Positions 8,898-17,684 of a stretch of DNA of 64,000 nucleotides are shown here, piece by piece. The position numbers and the translations under genes are program-made. The notes below the pieces were generated by a model. That model did not search any database. It had not been told where the DNA came from and worked only from the letters and a program-made list of their open reading frames with translations. The stretch is from an uncultured Rhizobium sp. (GTDB taxonomy: Bacteria > Pseudomonadota > Alphaproteobacteria > Rhizobiales > Rhizobiaceae), in NCBI GenBank assembly GCA_945952415.1, contig CAMFIF010000002.1, forward strand, positions 62,001 through 126,000, in the 5' to 3' direction. Each line of letters opens with the position of its first letter. Within the stretch, counting starts at the first letter, position 1.

Positions 8898-10087
8898 CAG
8901 CGGTCCACCTCGCCGAACACGATGTCGAGCGAACCGAGAACCGCCGAAACGTCGGCCAGCTGGTGGCCGCGGCACAGGAAATCCATCGCCTGAAGATGGG
9001 CATAGCCCGGGGCGCGAATCTTGCAGCGATACGGCTTATTGGTACCATCGGACACGAGATAGACGCCGAATTCGCCCTTGGGCGCTTCCACGGCAGCATA
9101 AACCTCGCCTTCCGGCACGTGATAGCCTTCGGTGTAGAGCTTGAAGTGATGGATCAGCGATTCCATCGAACGCTTCATCTCGCCCCGCTTCGGCGGCACG
9201 ACCTTGCCGTCCAGAGACGAAACCGGGCCGACCTTGGCATCGCCGAGAAGCCGATTGACGCACTGCTTGATGATCTTCACCGATTCACGCATCTCGATCA
9301 TGCGGATCAGGTAGCGGTCGTAGCAGTCGCCGTTCTTGCCGATCGGGATGTCGAAATCGAGATCCGCATAGCATTCATAGGGCTGCGACTTGCGCAGATC
9401 CCAAGCAGCGCCGGAACCGCGCACCATCACGCCCGAGAAGCCCCAGGCCCAGGCATCCTTCAGATCAACCACGCCGATATCGACGTTGCGCTGCTTGAAG
9501 ATGCGGTTCGGCGTCAGCAGGTCATCGATGTCCTGCAGCGTCTGAAGGAAGGGATCGCACCACTTGCCGATATCCTCGACGAGTTCGTGCGGCAGGTCCT
9601 GGTGGACGCCGCCGGGACGGAAATAGGCGGCGTGCATGCGCGCACCCGAGGCACGCTCATAGAACACCATCAGCTTCTCGCGCTCCTCGAAGCCCCACAG
9701 CGGCGGCGTCAGCGCGCCGACGTCCATGGCCTGCGTGGTCACGTTGAGGAGATGCGACAGAATACGGCCGATTTCCGAATACATGACGCGGATCAGCTGG
9801 CCACGGATCGGGATCTCGATGCCCAGAAGCTTTTCCACGGCAAGCGAATAGGCATGCTCCTGGTTCATCGGCGCCACATAGTCGAGGCGGTCGAAATAGG
9901 GCAGCGCCTGCAGATAGGTCTTTGCCTCGATCAGCTTCTCGGTGCCGCGATGCAGGAGGCCGATATGGGGATCCACACGCTCCACAATTTCGCCGTCAAG
10001 CTCCAGCACAAGACGCAGAACGCCGTGCGCAGCCGGATGCTGCGGCCCGAAATTGATGTTGAAGTTGCGGACATTATGTTCGTTCAT
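8897..10087 (-). CDS. nuoD: NADH-quinone oxidoreductase subunit D
   Basis: NuoD (49-kDa subunit), which lines the quinone pocket together with NuoB. It has 396 residues, the standard length. The N-terminal part has [21 protein letters not shown] and [14 protein letters not shown], and the C-terminus ends with the family signature around [20 protein letters not shown]. The start at 10087 is preceded by GGGAG about 10 bases upstream. That ribosome site lies just outside the heptad-repeat arm at 10109-10139, so the inserted IVP element leaves nuoD initiation signals intact. Confidence 0.98.
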   Translation of the reverse strand: MNEHNVRNFNINFGPQHPAAHGVLRLVLELDGEIVERVDPHIGLLHRGTEKLIEAKTYLQALPYFDRLDYVAPMNQEHAYSLAVEKLLGIEIPIRGQLIRVMYSEIGRILSHLLNVTTQAMDVGALTPPLWGFEEREKLMVFYERASGARMHAAYFRPGGVHQDLPHELVEDIGKWCDPFLQTLQDIDDLLTPNRIFKQRNVDIGVVDLKDAWAWGFSGVMVRGSGAAWDLRKSQPYECYADLDFDIPIGKNGDCYDRYLIRMIEMRESVKIIKQCVNRLLGDAKVGPVSSLDGKVVPPKRGEMKRSMESLIHHFKLYTEGYHVPEGEVYAAVEAPKGEFGVYLVSDGTNKPYRCKIRAPGYAHLQAMDFLCRGHQLADVSAVLGSLDIVFGEVDR

Positions 10088-10108
10088 GTCAACGCGCTCC
10101 CGATACGG

Positions 10109-10139
10109 AGTGAGTAGTGAATAGTGAGTAGTGAGTAGT
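10109..10139 (-). repeat. heptad-repeat arm, nuoD side, inverted partner of 10558-10588
   Basis: On the plus strand this is four tandem copies of the heptad AGTGAGT (one reads AGTGAAT) plus AGT. The reverse complement of 10558-10588 matches it at 29 of 31 positions. In RNA made from the minus strand both mismatches become G-U pairs, so the two arms can pair over all 31 positions. The arm ends 21 bases before the nuoD ATG. Confidence 0.9.
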
Positions 10140-10156
10140 GGTCATCCGGTACCAGC

Positions 10157-10543
10157 CTATTCATCCGCCTGTTTGCGTTGCGCGACCCTTATCAGTGATC
10201 GGAGCATTTTTCCGCATTCTTCGCTTGCATCCAGCAACTCCGCCGCAGCTTCTGCCTTGAGAAAGCCCACACGCTGCGAAATCACCACATGCGTTTCCAA
10301 TTCCTTCAGTGAACCCTGAGCAATGCGCAGAAACTGCACGAAGGCTCCTCGCTGCTCCCGCCCGTATCCTTCTGCGATATTTGCCGCTACCGAGACCGAG
10401 CATCGCCTCACCTGGGCGACAAGGCCAAAAATTTCCTCTCTTGGGTATGACTTTGTTAGTTCATAACATCTTGCCGCCAATTCGACCGCAAACTGCCAGA
10501 CTTTCAAATCCCGGTAAGAGGAAATCCGACCCTCAGGCTGCAT
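10157..10543 (-). CDS. four-helix-bundle protein (23S rRNA intervening-sequence protein family)
   Basis: A 128-residue protein of the 23S rRNA IVP/four-helix-bundle family (PF05635/TIGR02436 type). Typical features are SYRDLKVWQFAVELAARCYELT (given here in parts: SYRDLKVWQFAVEL), the central RRCSVSVAANIAEGYGR, and FLRIAQGSLKELETHVVIS. The ATG at 10543 has an AGAGGG ribosome site; a TTG one codon upstream is less likely. The family is best known from intervening sequences in bacterial 23S rRNA genes, but it also occurs alone. Its function is not established. Here it sits between nuoC and nuoD and is enclosed by 31-base inverted heptad repeats at 10109-10139 and 10558-10588. It interrupts an otherwise standard operon, which suggests insertion. 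Confidence 0.93.
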   Translation of the reverse strand: MQPEGRISSYRDLKVWQFAVELAARCYELTKSYPREEIFGLVAQVRRCSVSVAANIAEGYGREQRGAFVQFLRIAQGSLKELETHVVISQRVGFLKAEAAAELLDASEECGKMLRSLIRVAQRKQADE

Positions 10544-10557
10544 CAAGCCCTCTGCAA

Positions 10558-10588
10558 ACTACTCACTACTCACTACTCACTACCCACT
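10558..10588 (-). repeat. heptad-repeat arm, nuoC side, inverted partner of 10109-10139
   Basis: On the plus strand this is ACTACTC repeated three times, then ACTACCC and ACT. It begins 14 bases upstream of the IVP gene start (10543) and ends 4 bases short of the nuoC stop codon, so the element fits the nuoC-nuoD gap almost exactly. See the other arm for the pairing. Confidence 0.9.
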
Positions 10589-10592
10589 TACC

Positions 10593-11198
10593 TCACTTCG
10601 CCGCTTTCTCGTCTCCCGGCAGCACGTAATCCGTGCCTTCCCAGGGGCTGAGGAAATCGAAGTTGCGGAATTCCTGCTTCAGTTCCACCGGTTCGTAAAC
10701 CACGCGCTTTGCCGCATCGTCGTAGCGAACCTCGACATAGCCGGTCAGCGGGAAGTCCTTGCGCAGCGGATGGCCCTCGAAACCGTAATCCGTCAGGATG
10801 CGGCGCAGGTCCGGATGGCCGGTGAAGGGAATGCCGTACATGTCCCAGGTCTCGCGCTCGAACCAGTCGGCGCCCGGAAAGACGGCCGTTGCCGAGGGGA
10901 CCGGCTGGTCTTCGGCGGCGGACACCTTCACGCGGATGCGCTGGTTCAGCTTTGGCGACAGGAGGTGATAGACCACCTCGAAACGCTCCGGCCGCTCCGG
11001 CCAGTCAACGCCGCAAACGTCGATCAGGTTGACGAAGCCGAAACGGACATCGTCCCGAAGGAAGGTCAGGAGCGCAATCAGGTTGTCCGGCGTGGACACC
11101 ACGGTCAGCTCGCCGTACTTCACGGCCGAGGCGGCAACGATATTGCCCTTTGCCTCCTGCAGCGTGGATGCGAGCGTGTTCAGCACTTCAATGCTCAT
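10593..11198 (-). CDS. nuoC: NADH-quinone oxidoreductase subunit C
   Basis: NuoC (30-kDa subunit) of the hydrophilic arm, 201 residues. The family signature is clear in [20 protein letters not shown], followed by [11 protein letters not shown] (about residues 115-153). The gene starts 15 bases after the nuoB stop. In most operons nuoD follows directly, but here the IVP element occupies the space. Confidence 0.98.
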   Translation of the reverse strand: MSIEVLNTLASTLQEAKGNIVAASAVKYGELTVVSTPDNLIALLTFLRDDVRFGFVNLIDVCGVDWPERPERFEVVYHLLSPKLNQRIRVKVSAAEDQPVPSATAVFPGADWFERETWDMYGIPFTGHPDLRRILTDYGFEGHPLRKDFPLTGYVEVRYDDAAKRVVYEPVELKQEFRNFDFLSPWEGTDYVLPGDEKAAK

Positions 11199-11213
11199 GG
11201 ATCGTCCCTGCCC

Positions 11214-11789
11214 TTAGCGCTCGATCGTGCCGGTACGGCGGATCTTCTTCTGCAGCAGGAGCACGCCGTAAAGCAGCGCTTCTGCCGTGGGCGGACAGCC
11301 CGGAACATAGATATCCACCGGCACGACGCGGTCGCAACCGCGCACGACCGAATAGGAATAGTGGTAATAGCCGCCGCCATTGGCACAGGAGCCCATGGAG
11401 ATCACGTAACGCGGCTCCGGCATCTGGTCATAGACCTTGCGGAGTGCGGGCGCCATCTTGTTGGTCAGCGTGCCGGCCACGATCATCACGTCCGACTGGC
11501 GCGGCGAAGCGCGCGGAGCGAAGCCGAAGCGCTCGGCATCGTAACGCGGCATGGACATCTGCATCATTTCCACGGCGCAGCAGGCGAGACCGAAGGTCAT
11601 CCACATGAGCGAGCCGGTGCGGGCCCAGTTGATGAGTTCATCCGTCGAGGTGACCAGAAAGCCCTTGTCGGCGAGCTCATTGTTGATCTCGCCGAAATAG
11701 GCATCGTCGCTGCCGATAGGCTTGCCCGTGCGCGGATCGAGAATGCCCTTGGGCTGCGGGGCAACCAGGGTTCCATCCATCACTCCCAT
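11214..11789 (-). CDS. nuoB: NADH-quinone oxidoreductase subunit B
   Basis: NuoB (PSST), which carries the terminal cluster N2 next to the quinone site. It has the paired cysteines in [12 protein letters not shown], then [15 protein letters not shown] and [15 protein letters not shown], supplying the N2 ligands. The ATG at 11789 gives 191 residues, has GGGAGC 8 bases upstream and overlaps the end of nuoA by 10 bases. An ATG at 11780, overlapping the nuoA TGA, is an alternative that would shorten the protein by three residues. Confidence 0.97.
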   Translation of the reverse strand: MGVMDGTLVAPQPKGILDPRTGKPIGSDDAYFGEINNELADKGFLVTSTDELINWARTGSLMWMTFGLACCAVEMMQMSMPRYDAERFGFAPRASPRQSDVMIVAGTLTNKMAPALRKVYDQMPEPRYVISMGSCANGGGYYHYSYSVVRGCDRVVPVDIYVPGCPPTAEALLYGVLLLQKKIRRTGTIER

Positions 11790-12145
11790 TCGAGAGCTCC
11801 CTTCTTCCACTCGTAGATAAAGCCAATGGTCAGCACGCCCAGGAAGACCATCATGGACCAGAAGCCGAACCAGCCGATCGCACTGAAGGAGACCGCCCAG
11901 GGAAACAGGAAGGCCACTTCCAGGTCGAAGATGATGAAGAGGATCGACACCAGATAGAAGCGGATGTCGAACTTCATGCGCGCATCATCAAAGGCGTTGA
12001 AGCCGCACTCGTAAGCCGAAAGCTTTTCCGAATCGGGCGCCTTGAACGCAACAGCGAAGGGCGCGATCAGGAGAGCCAGCCCGATGACGAGTGAAATACC
12101 GATGAAGATCGCGATCGGAACGTAGGAACTGAGAAGTTCAGTCAT
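11780..12145 (-). CDS. nuoA: NADH-quinone oxidoreductase subunit A
   Basis: NuoA (ND3), a three-helix membrane subunit of 121 residues and the first gene of the operon. The loop [20 protein letters not shown] with its conserved cysteine (about residue 44) and [15 protein letters not shown] are diagnostic. The ATG at 12145 ([14 protein letters not shown]) has AGGGA 9 bases upstream; an in-frame ATG three codons earlier is possible. The operon promoter must lie between here and the tRNA genes at 12535, but I see no strong consensus there. Confidence 0.97.
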   Translation of the reverse strand: MTELLSSYVPIAIFIGISLVIGLALLIAPFAVAFKAPDSEKLSAYECGFNAFDDARMKFDIRFYLVSILFIIFDLEVAFLFPWAVSFSAIGWFGFWSMMVFLGVLTIGFIYEWKKGALEWE

Positions 12146-12534
12146 GATGTCCATCCCTGCTTGCTTTGCGTGCCTTAGGCAGCAGCGACTCGGGCGAGCC
12201 GGCAAGCCGATTAGAATATAACAATGCGGTTGTCGTTAGCGCAGCACGCGCGGGAGCGCAAGGCTTGCGCGCGCTTTTCAACCACTACCGGATTATCGTG
12301 ACTTAGGGAATCCGTTCCGAAAGAAAATGTTGCGGCATTCTAAGACCTTACGTCGCACGGTGAAGGCAGCGTTTAAAGCGTCCCATCCCGGCACCGGCGA
12401 CAGCCGCATTAACACTTGTGCAACGCACAAGACTTTCAAAACAAAACGGAATTTAGTCGAAATGTAAGAATCGTGACGTCCGCCACAAGGGCCATATCTT
12501 GCATTCTTAATGATGATATTTCGGGGGAATGAAA
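12146..12534. other. intergenic region upstream of nuoA, no gene seen
   Basis: About 390 bases between the nuoA start and the tRNA-Asp pair, which is transcribed toward nuoA. TATATT/TATTCT hexamers occur at 12213-12222 on the minus strand without a convincing -35 partner. No terminator with a T-run follows the tRNA genes, so read-through into nuo cannot be excluded. No ORF with coding character was found. Confidence 0.5.
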
Positions 12535-12611
12535 TGGCGCGAGTGACGGGGCTCGAACCCGCGACCTCCGGCGTGACAGGCCGGCACTCTAACCGACTGA
12601 GCTACACCCGC
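12535..12611 (-). tRNA. tRNA-Asp (GTC)
   Basis: A 77-nt tRNA including the encoded CCA. The acceptor stem GCGGGTG pairs with CACTCGC (one G-U pair). The anticodon stem GCCGG/CCGGC encloses CTGTCAC, giving anticodon GTC. The T-arm contains GGTTCGAGCCC. It is the second of two identical copies 45 bases apart. Confidence 0.97.
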
Positions 12612-12656
12612 GCATTTGATAGGAGAGCCTGTCCGCTCAACCGGTTTTTTCAGAAT

Positions 12657-12733
12657 TGGCGCGAGTGACGGGGCTCGAACCCGCGACCTCCGGCGTGACA
12701 GGCCGGCACTCTAACCGACTGAGCTACACCCGC
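12657..12733 (-). tRNA. tRNA-Asp (GTC), duplicate copy
   Basis: Identical in sequence to the tRNA at 12535-12611, with the same GTC anticodon and encoded CCA. It is the promoter-proximal copy; a strong promoter lies at 12810-12838. The tandem duplication probably raises tRNA dosage. Confidence 0.97.
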
Positions 12734-12809
12734 TTGCCTTCTGAAAACCCGCTCCGAAGCATCGCGCTCCGGACCGGCACCGACCGGCCCGCGCCGTTCG
12801 ATGAGCGGC

Positions 12810-12838
12810 TAACTAAGGGGTTCGTTCCCGGGTGTCAA
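12810..12838 (-). promoter_or_regulatory. sigma-70-type promoter for the tRNA-Asp pair
   Basis: On the minus strand TTGACA (12838-12833) is separated by exactly 17 bases from TAGTTA (12815-12810). This is a near-consensus housekeeping promoter about 77 bases before the first tRNA-Asp gene. Confidence 0.65.
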
Positions 12839-13166
12839 GCAGGTTTCCGACACAATATCGAAGCAGCTGTGAAAATCCTGTGACAGCCGGGCAGGAGACG
12901 CCCCGCCCTCCCCTCTGCCTACGCCCTTCCAGGGAGCGACGAATGGAATCAGTGACTTGCCGGCATGGCTCCTCCTTTCCGCCTCCCATTCCCCCAATCC
13001 TCCGGGAACCGATTCCTGTTTATGGAGCGCTCGTCATCTGGAAGAGACAGCACCGGGTGCCCCTCTCATCGTCCGCCCCTTCAAAAACCGCTGGATGAAA
13101 AGTCCCGGCTTTCCGGGCTTTCCCACCGCCCTTCAAAAAAAATTCAAGAAAACAGCAAAATCACTC

Positions 13167-13195
13167 TTGCGGTTTTTCTCCGATCCGCATAGATC
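13167..13195 (+). promoter_or_regulatory. possible promoter of tRNA-Val
   Basis: TTGCGG and TAGATC are separated by 17 bases, and the -10 element ends 40 bases before the tRNA. The match is moderate. Confidence 0.4.
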
Positions 13196-13235
13196 ACGGC
13201 CACCGCAACGGCGGGGCCGAAATGGCCACCCGGAC

Positions 13236-13311
<76 letters not shown>

Positions 13312-13454
13312 TTCCTCCTTCTCCTTCTCTTATTCTTTATTAGATTTTTCTTGCGCAAGCATGTTCACGCGGCTATTTTCGGCTGCGTTCGCTGCTGATC
13401 GCACCATGAACGGCAGTGGCGACGCAGTTCCGATGCTGCAGAGGGCCTTGCGCC

Positions 13455-13736
13455 ATGCGTTTTTCGCCGGTGGCAGTTGAAAAGCACATCCGGAAAAAGC
13501 ATCCGGGCTGCCCCGATTTTGCGGTGACCTACTTTGTCAACGAGATTGCAGGCAAGGATTGGCGCAATGCCACGATTGGCATGGCCGTGGGCATCACCAT
13601 GCAGACTGTGTTGCGGCACCGCATGACCGATTACGACCAGATGCTGCTTTGCGGAGTCGAGCGGGAGGAGGCCCGCCGTCGGGTTCAGCCCAGGGTGAAT
13701 GCGATGATTGCAGCCTGGAAAAAGCCCATCCCTTGA
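13455..13736 (+). CDS. DUF2293-like protein
   Basis: A small protein of 93 residues from the ATG at 13455, which has GAGGG 9 bases upstream. The frame opens 13 codons earlier, but that part lacks a ribosome site. The sequence has MTDYDQMLLCGVEREEARRR followed by VNAMIAAWK near the C-terminus, the Ty-D-LL-x-G-x-x-R-x-x-AR pattern I associate with DUF2293. The N-terminus VAVEKHIRKKHPGCPD is also typical. The function is unknown. It is followed by a 130-base gap and an unrelated amidohydrolase. Confidence 0.75.
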   Translation: MRFSPVAVEKHIRKKHPGCPDFAVTYFVNEIAGKDWRNATIGMAVGITMQTVLRHRMTDYDQMLLCGVEREEARRRVQPRVNAMIAAWKKPIP

Positions 13737-13866
13737 GCCGATTCCTCACCCACCCCCGTGCCAGCGGCGAATCGGCTAATTATGTGCGCGTATAATTTCC
13801 TCCATTGCCATCCGCCTTCTTGTCCGCTTAGCCTGTGCCCCGCATCGTCAACAGCAGGGCTGCATC

Positions 13867-15546
13867 ATGTCTGATTTCGCAGAGGTCATCGTCGTCAATG
13901 CCAAGGTCCGGACCATGGACCCGGACAATCCCCGCGCCGAGGCCCTTGCCATCGCCGGCGGTCGTTTCCTGAAGGCGGGCAGCCGGGCGGAGATCGAGGC
14001 GCTGAAGGGACCGGATACGAGGGTGATCGATGCCCGTGGCGGTTCGGTCCTTCCGGGCTTCTCCGAGAATCACATGCATATCTTCTCCGGCTCTGCGGAA
14101 CTCGATCATCTCCAGCTCGCCGGCATTTCCGGCGAGGCCGAGCTGACCGATAAGATCCGCGCCTATGCCGCCGCCAAGCCGGATGACAAGGTGCTCTATG
14201 CGCAGGGTGCGGATTATACCCTGCTCGGCACGGGCGTTTCCGTGACCCGCCAGGACCTCGACCGGATGATGCCGGACCGGCCACTGGTCATTTTCGCTCA
14301 CGATCACCACACTGCCTGGGCCAACACGCGCGCCCTTGAGATGGCTGGCCTCCTCCATGGCGGCACGGTGCCTCCGGGCAATGAAATCGTCATGGCGGCC
14401 GACGGGACTGCCTCCGGCGAGCTGCGCGAGATGGAGGCGTTCAATCCGCTGCTGGAAATTTCCGGCTTCGACCGTTTTCGCCAGGGGCTCGCCACCGGCC
14501 TCGAACCCAACCCCTATCCCGACGAGGCAACCTTCCGCCGGGACATGGACGTGATGCGGCGCGGGCTTGCCTATTGCGCGGCGCACGGCATTACCTCGAT
14601 CCACAACATGGACGGCAACCGGTATCAGCTGGAGCTTCTCGAAGCCGTGCTGAAGGAAGACGGCTATCTGCCCTGCAGGATCAAGATACCCTTCCACTTC
14701 AAGCCGTTCATGGAGCTTTCGGCGCTGGAACGCGCGAGCGAGATGGCCGCCCGCTACAACAACGAATACCTCTCCTCCGGCCTGGTGAAATTCTTCCACG
14801 ATGGCGTGATCGACAGCGGCACGGCTGTGATGGTCGAGCCCTATGCCGATGACGGCAAGAATGGCGAACCGCTGTTCACCGAAGAAAAATTCCGCGCCGC
14901 CATCATCGAGGCTGATCGGCGGGGCCTGCAGATTGCCGTCCACGCCATCGGCGATGGCGCCGTGCGTGCCGTTCTCGATGCTTACGAAGCCGCACAGAAG
15001 GCCAATGGCCGTCGCGACAGCCGCCACCGCATCGAGCATATCGAAGTAATTCACCCGGACGACATTGCCCGCTTTGCGGAGCTTGGCGTGATCGCCTCCA
15101 TGCAGCCCCCGCATCCGCCGGGAGCCATGGGCCTGCCGCTCGAACCCACGGTTTCCAAGATCGGCCGCAACCGCTGGCGCTATTCCTATGCCTGGCGGAC
15201 GCTGAAGGAGGCGGGAGCCCATATTCCCTTTGCCTCCGACTGGCCGGTCTCACCGATCTCGCCGGTGCTCGGCATCGAGGCGGCGGTCAATCGCAAGCCT
15301 TGGGGACCTGAGGATATCGACCATGCCTTTACACTCGACGAGGCGATTGCCGCCTATACGGTGGAAGGTGCCTATGCGGAGTTTGCCGAGGACCGCAAAG
15401 GCCGGATCAAGCCCGGCTATCTGGCGGATCTGGTTTTCCTGACCGGCGATATCGACGCCGTGCCTTCCACCGACATTCACGGTCTTGCCATTGCGGGCAC
15501 GCTGATCGGCGGAAGAACAGGTTTTTCCGATCACTCCGATTGGTGA
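13867..15546 (+). CDS. amidohydrolase family protein (YtcJ-like, amidohydrolase 3)
   Basis: A 559-residue metal-dependent hydrolase of the amidohydrolase superfamily, YtcJ-like branch. The metal site begins with PGFSENHMHIF, where the usual HxH reads NHMH. It continues with QIAVHAIGDGAVRAVLDA, RIEHIEVIHPDD and IPFASDWPVSPISPV, the conserved later His and Asp positions. It is probably cytoplasmic, as no signal peptide is seen. It lies just upstream of a spermidine/putrescine-type ABC importer on the same strand (112-base gap), so hydrolysis of an imported amide or amine compound is a fair guess. The substrate cannot be read from sequence. Confidence 0.9.
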   Translation: MSDFAEVIVVNAKVRTMDPDNPRAEALAIAGGRFLKAGSRAEIEALKGPDTRVIDARGGSVLPGFSENHMHIFSGSAELDHLQLAGISGEAELTDKIRAYAAAKPDDKVLYAQGADYTLLGTGVSVTRQDLDRMMPDRPLVIFAHDHHTAWANTRALEMAGLLHGGTVPPGNEIVMAADGTASGELREMEAFNPLLEISGFDRFRQGLATGLEPNPYPDEATFRRDMDVMRRGLAYCAAHGITSIHNMDGNRYQLELLEAVLKEDGYLPCRIKIPFHFKPFMELSALERASEMAARYNNEYLSSGLVKFFHDGVIDSGTAVMVEPYADDGKNGEPLFTEEKFRAAIIEADRRGLQIAVHAIGDGAVRAVLDAYEAAQKANGRRDSRHRIEHIEVIHPDDIARFAELGVIASMQPPHPPGAMGLPLEPTVSKIGRNRWRYSYAWRTLKEAGAHIPFASDWPVSPISPVLGIEAAVNRKPWGPEDIDHAFTLDEAIAAYTVEGAYAEFAEDRKGRIKPGYLADLVFLTGDIDAVPSTDIHGLAIAGTLIGGRTGFSDHSDW

Positions 15547-15658
15547 AACAGATAGCGTCCGATTTGGGGCGGAAAAGGAAAAATCGCATTGTCAAACAAG
15601 GGGCAGCATGATCTTCTGCCCCTTAAAGGGGAACCAAAAACAGGGTTGAAAACCAATC

Positions 15659-16756
15659 ATGCCTGCATCCAATGCCATCGACATCCGTGGCGTCTCGAAG
15701 ACCTACGGTGCCGGCGAAGGGGCGGTTACCGCCGTCCGCAGTGCCAGCCTCTCCATCCGGCAGAATGAATTCTTCACGCTGCTCGGTCCGTCCGGTTGCG
15801 GCAAGACCACGCTTCTGAGACTCATTGCCGGCTTCGAATTTCCGACGACGGGCGAAATATTGCTAGACGGCGCAGAAATTGGCGCGATGCCGCCCTACAA
15901 GCGGCCGATCAACACGGTTTTCCAGAATTATGCGCTCTTTCCGCATATGACCGTTTCGGAAAATCTGGGCTTCGGGCTTAAAATGCTCGGGCGGCCAAAG
16001 GCGGAGATCGAGGCGCGGGTTGCCGAGATGCTGAAGCTCGTGCGCATGGAAAAGTTCGGCGGCCGCAAGACAAGCCAGCTCTCCGGCGGCCAGCAGCAGC
16101 GCGTGGCGCTGGCCCGAGCGCTGGCGCCCAAGCCGAAGGTTCTGCTTCTCGACGAGCCGCTTTCGGCACTGGATTACAAGCTGCGCAAGGAAATGCAGGT
16201 GGAGCTGAAGCGGCTGCAGGCGGAAACCGGCATCACCTTCGTCTTCGTGACCCATGACCAGGAAGAGGCACTGACCATGTCGGACCGCATCGCCGTCATG
16301 GAAACCGGCAACCTGCTGCAGGTGGGTCCGCCGCGCGAAATCTATGACCAGCCGAGCGTGCGCTTCGTGGCGGATTTCATCGGCGAATCGAACTTCATCA
16401 CCGCGCGCCTGATTTCGCGAGAGGGCACGACCGCCCAGGCGGAGCTGCCGGGCGGCAAGATCGTCGGCGCATCGCTGCCGGCGGATCTCGATGCATCCGG
16501 CGAGGTGACGCTGATGCTGCGCCCCGAACATGCGGTAATGACCGCGGCGGGCAGCCCGGAAGCGGTGCTTTCCGGCACGCTTGCCGACATTATCTATTTC
16601 GGCACGGATACGTTCTTCGATGTGGATCTCGGCGAAGGCCGGGGCATCTTCAAGGTGCGCGCGCAGAACAAGCCGAGCCAGAGCTTCGGCCTGGAAAAGG
16701 GCGCTAGCGTCGGCATCCGCTTCGAGCCGGGCGCCGCCCGGGTCCTGAGGAACTGA
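15659..16756 (+). CDS. ABC transporter ATP-binding protein, spermidine/putrescine (PotA) type
   Basis: The 365-residue ATPase of a polyamine-type importer. It has Walker [10 protein letters not shown], the Q-loop region [15 protein letters not shown], signature [15 protein letters not shown], Walker [13 protein letters not shown] and the H-loop [15 protein letters not shown]-terminal TOBE-like domain follows (about 240-365), as in PotA/PotG. It starts an operon with two permeases and a binding protein; the first permease begins 4 bases after its stop. Confidence 0.95.
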   Translation: MPASNAIDIRGVSKTYGAGEGAVTAVRSASLSIRQNEFFTLLGPSGCGKTTLLRLIAGFEFPTTGEILLDGAEIGAMPPYKRPINTVFQNYALFPHMTVSENLGFGLKMLGRPKAEIEARVAEMLKLVRMEKFGGRKTSQLSGGQQQRVALARALAPKPKVLLLDEPLSALDYKLRKEMQVELKRLQAETGITFVFVTHDQEEALTMSDRIAVMETGNLLQVGPPREIYDQPSVRFVADFIGESNFITARLISREGTTAQAELPGGKIVGASLPADLDASGEVTLMLRPEHAVMTAAGSPEAVLSGTLADIIYFGTDTFFDVDLGEGRGIFKVRAQNKPSQSFGLEKGASVGIRFEPGAARVLRN

Positions 16757-16760
16757 GCCC

Positions 16761-17684
16761 ATGAGCGCCGGAACCGATCTCATCGAAAGTGAACGGCAGC
16801 GGCAGATACGCAATCGCTGGCTGCTTTCGGCCCCTGCCCTGCTCATCATCCTGCTGGCCGCAACCGGCCCGCTCCTGATCGTGGTGGTCTATTCCTTCCT
16901 CACGCCCGGCGATTACGGCGACGTGAAGTGGATCTTTTCCACCGATGCCTGGTTCAGGGTGCCCTTCGAGCGGGATATCTTCGACGATACCGTCTCGATT
17001 GCCAGCGCCCATCTCACCATCTTCAACCGGTCCGTCGGACTGTCGCTCATCACCACGCTGGTGACGCTGTTTTTCGGCTTCCCGACCGCCTATTTCATCG
17101 CGACGCGGCCCGAGCGCACCCGGGAACTCTGGCTGTTCCTCATCACCATTCCCTTCTGGACGAATATCCTCATCCGCACCTTCGCCATGCTGGAAATCAT
17201 CCGCAACGAGGGGCTGATCAACACGGTGCTGATGCGGCTCGGCATCATCTCCGCGCCGATCCAGATGCTGTTCACGGACGGCGCCATCCTTGCCGGCATG
17301 GTCTATGTCTACCTGCCCCTGATGGTGCTGCCGCTCTATGCCAGCATGGAGAAGATCGATTTCCGGCTCGTCGAGGCGGGCTACGATCTCTATGCGACGC
17401 CGCGGCAGGTGCTGTGGAAGATCATCATCCCGCTGGTGAAGCCGGGGATCATTGCCGGCTCCATCCTTGTCTTCATTCCCTCGCTCGGCGCCTATGTAAC
17501 GCCCTCGATCCTGGGCGGCGGCAAGAACATGATGCTCGGCAACCTCATCGAGCTGCAATTCGGCCAGGGACGCAACTGGCCGCTGGGCTCCGCGCTTTCG
17601 ATCACGCTGATGGCGATCGTCATGATTGCCATGCTGGCCTATGTTCGCAACGCCGGTAACCAGAAGGGAGGCGCCCATGGCTAA
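16761..17684 (+). CDS. ABC transporter permease, PotB type
   Basis: A 307-residue inner-membrane permease with about six helices. It has the binding-protein-dependent transport EAA-type loop in VEAGYDLYATPRQVLWKII, followed by PLVKPGIIAGSILVFIPSLG. The long N-terminal loop after the first helix (FSTDAWFRVPFERDIFDDTV) is typical of PotB-like permeases. It is located between the ATPase gene and the second permease gene, overlapping the latter by 8 bases. Confidence 0.94.
   Translation: MSAGTDLIESERQRQIRNRWLLSAPALLIILLAATGPLLIVVVYSFLTPGDYGDVKWIFSTDAWFRVPFERDIFDDTVSIASAHLTIFNRSVGLSLITTLVTLFFGFPTAYFIATRPERTRELWLFLITIPFWTNILIRTFAMLEIIRNEGLINTVLMRLGIISAPIQMLFTDGAILAGMVYVYLPLMVLPLYASMEKIDFRLVEAGYDLYATPRQVLWKIIIPLVKPGIIAGSILVFIPSLGAYVTPSILGGGKNMMLGNLIELQFGQGRNWPLGSALSITLMAIVMIAMLAYVRNAGNQKGGAHG

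Larger units (their letters stand above)
12734..13235. other. divergent tRNA promoter region, no gene seen
   Basis: About 500 bases between the tRNA-Asp pair (minus) and tRNA-Val (plus). It holds the promoters listed separately at 12810-12838 and 13167-13195. The few open frames here run through the tRNA genes or have no coding character. Confidence 0.5.

Noticed and set aside
10109-10140. Tandem repeats that might suggest a CRISPR array
   Set aside because: The units are 7 bases long with no spacers, and there are no cas genes. They form arms of an inverted repeat.
12656-12883. A 75-codon plus-strand frame beginning MARVTGLEPATSGVTGRH
   Set aside because: It is a translation of the complement of a tRNA-Asp gene, a well-known false protein in databases.
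15598-15627. Hairpin AAGGGGCAG/CTGCCCCTT before the polyamine importer as a terminator
   Set aside because: The stem is good, but what follows is TAAAGGGG and not a T-run. It may only be a leader structure.
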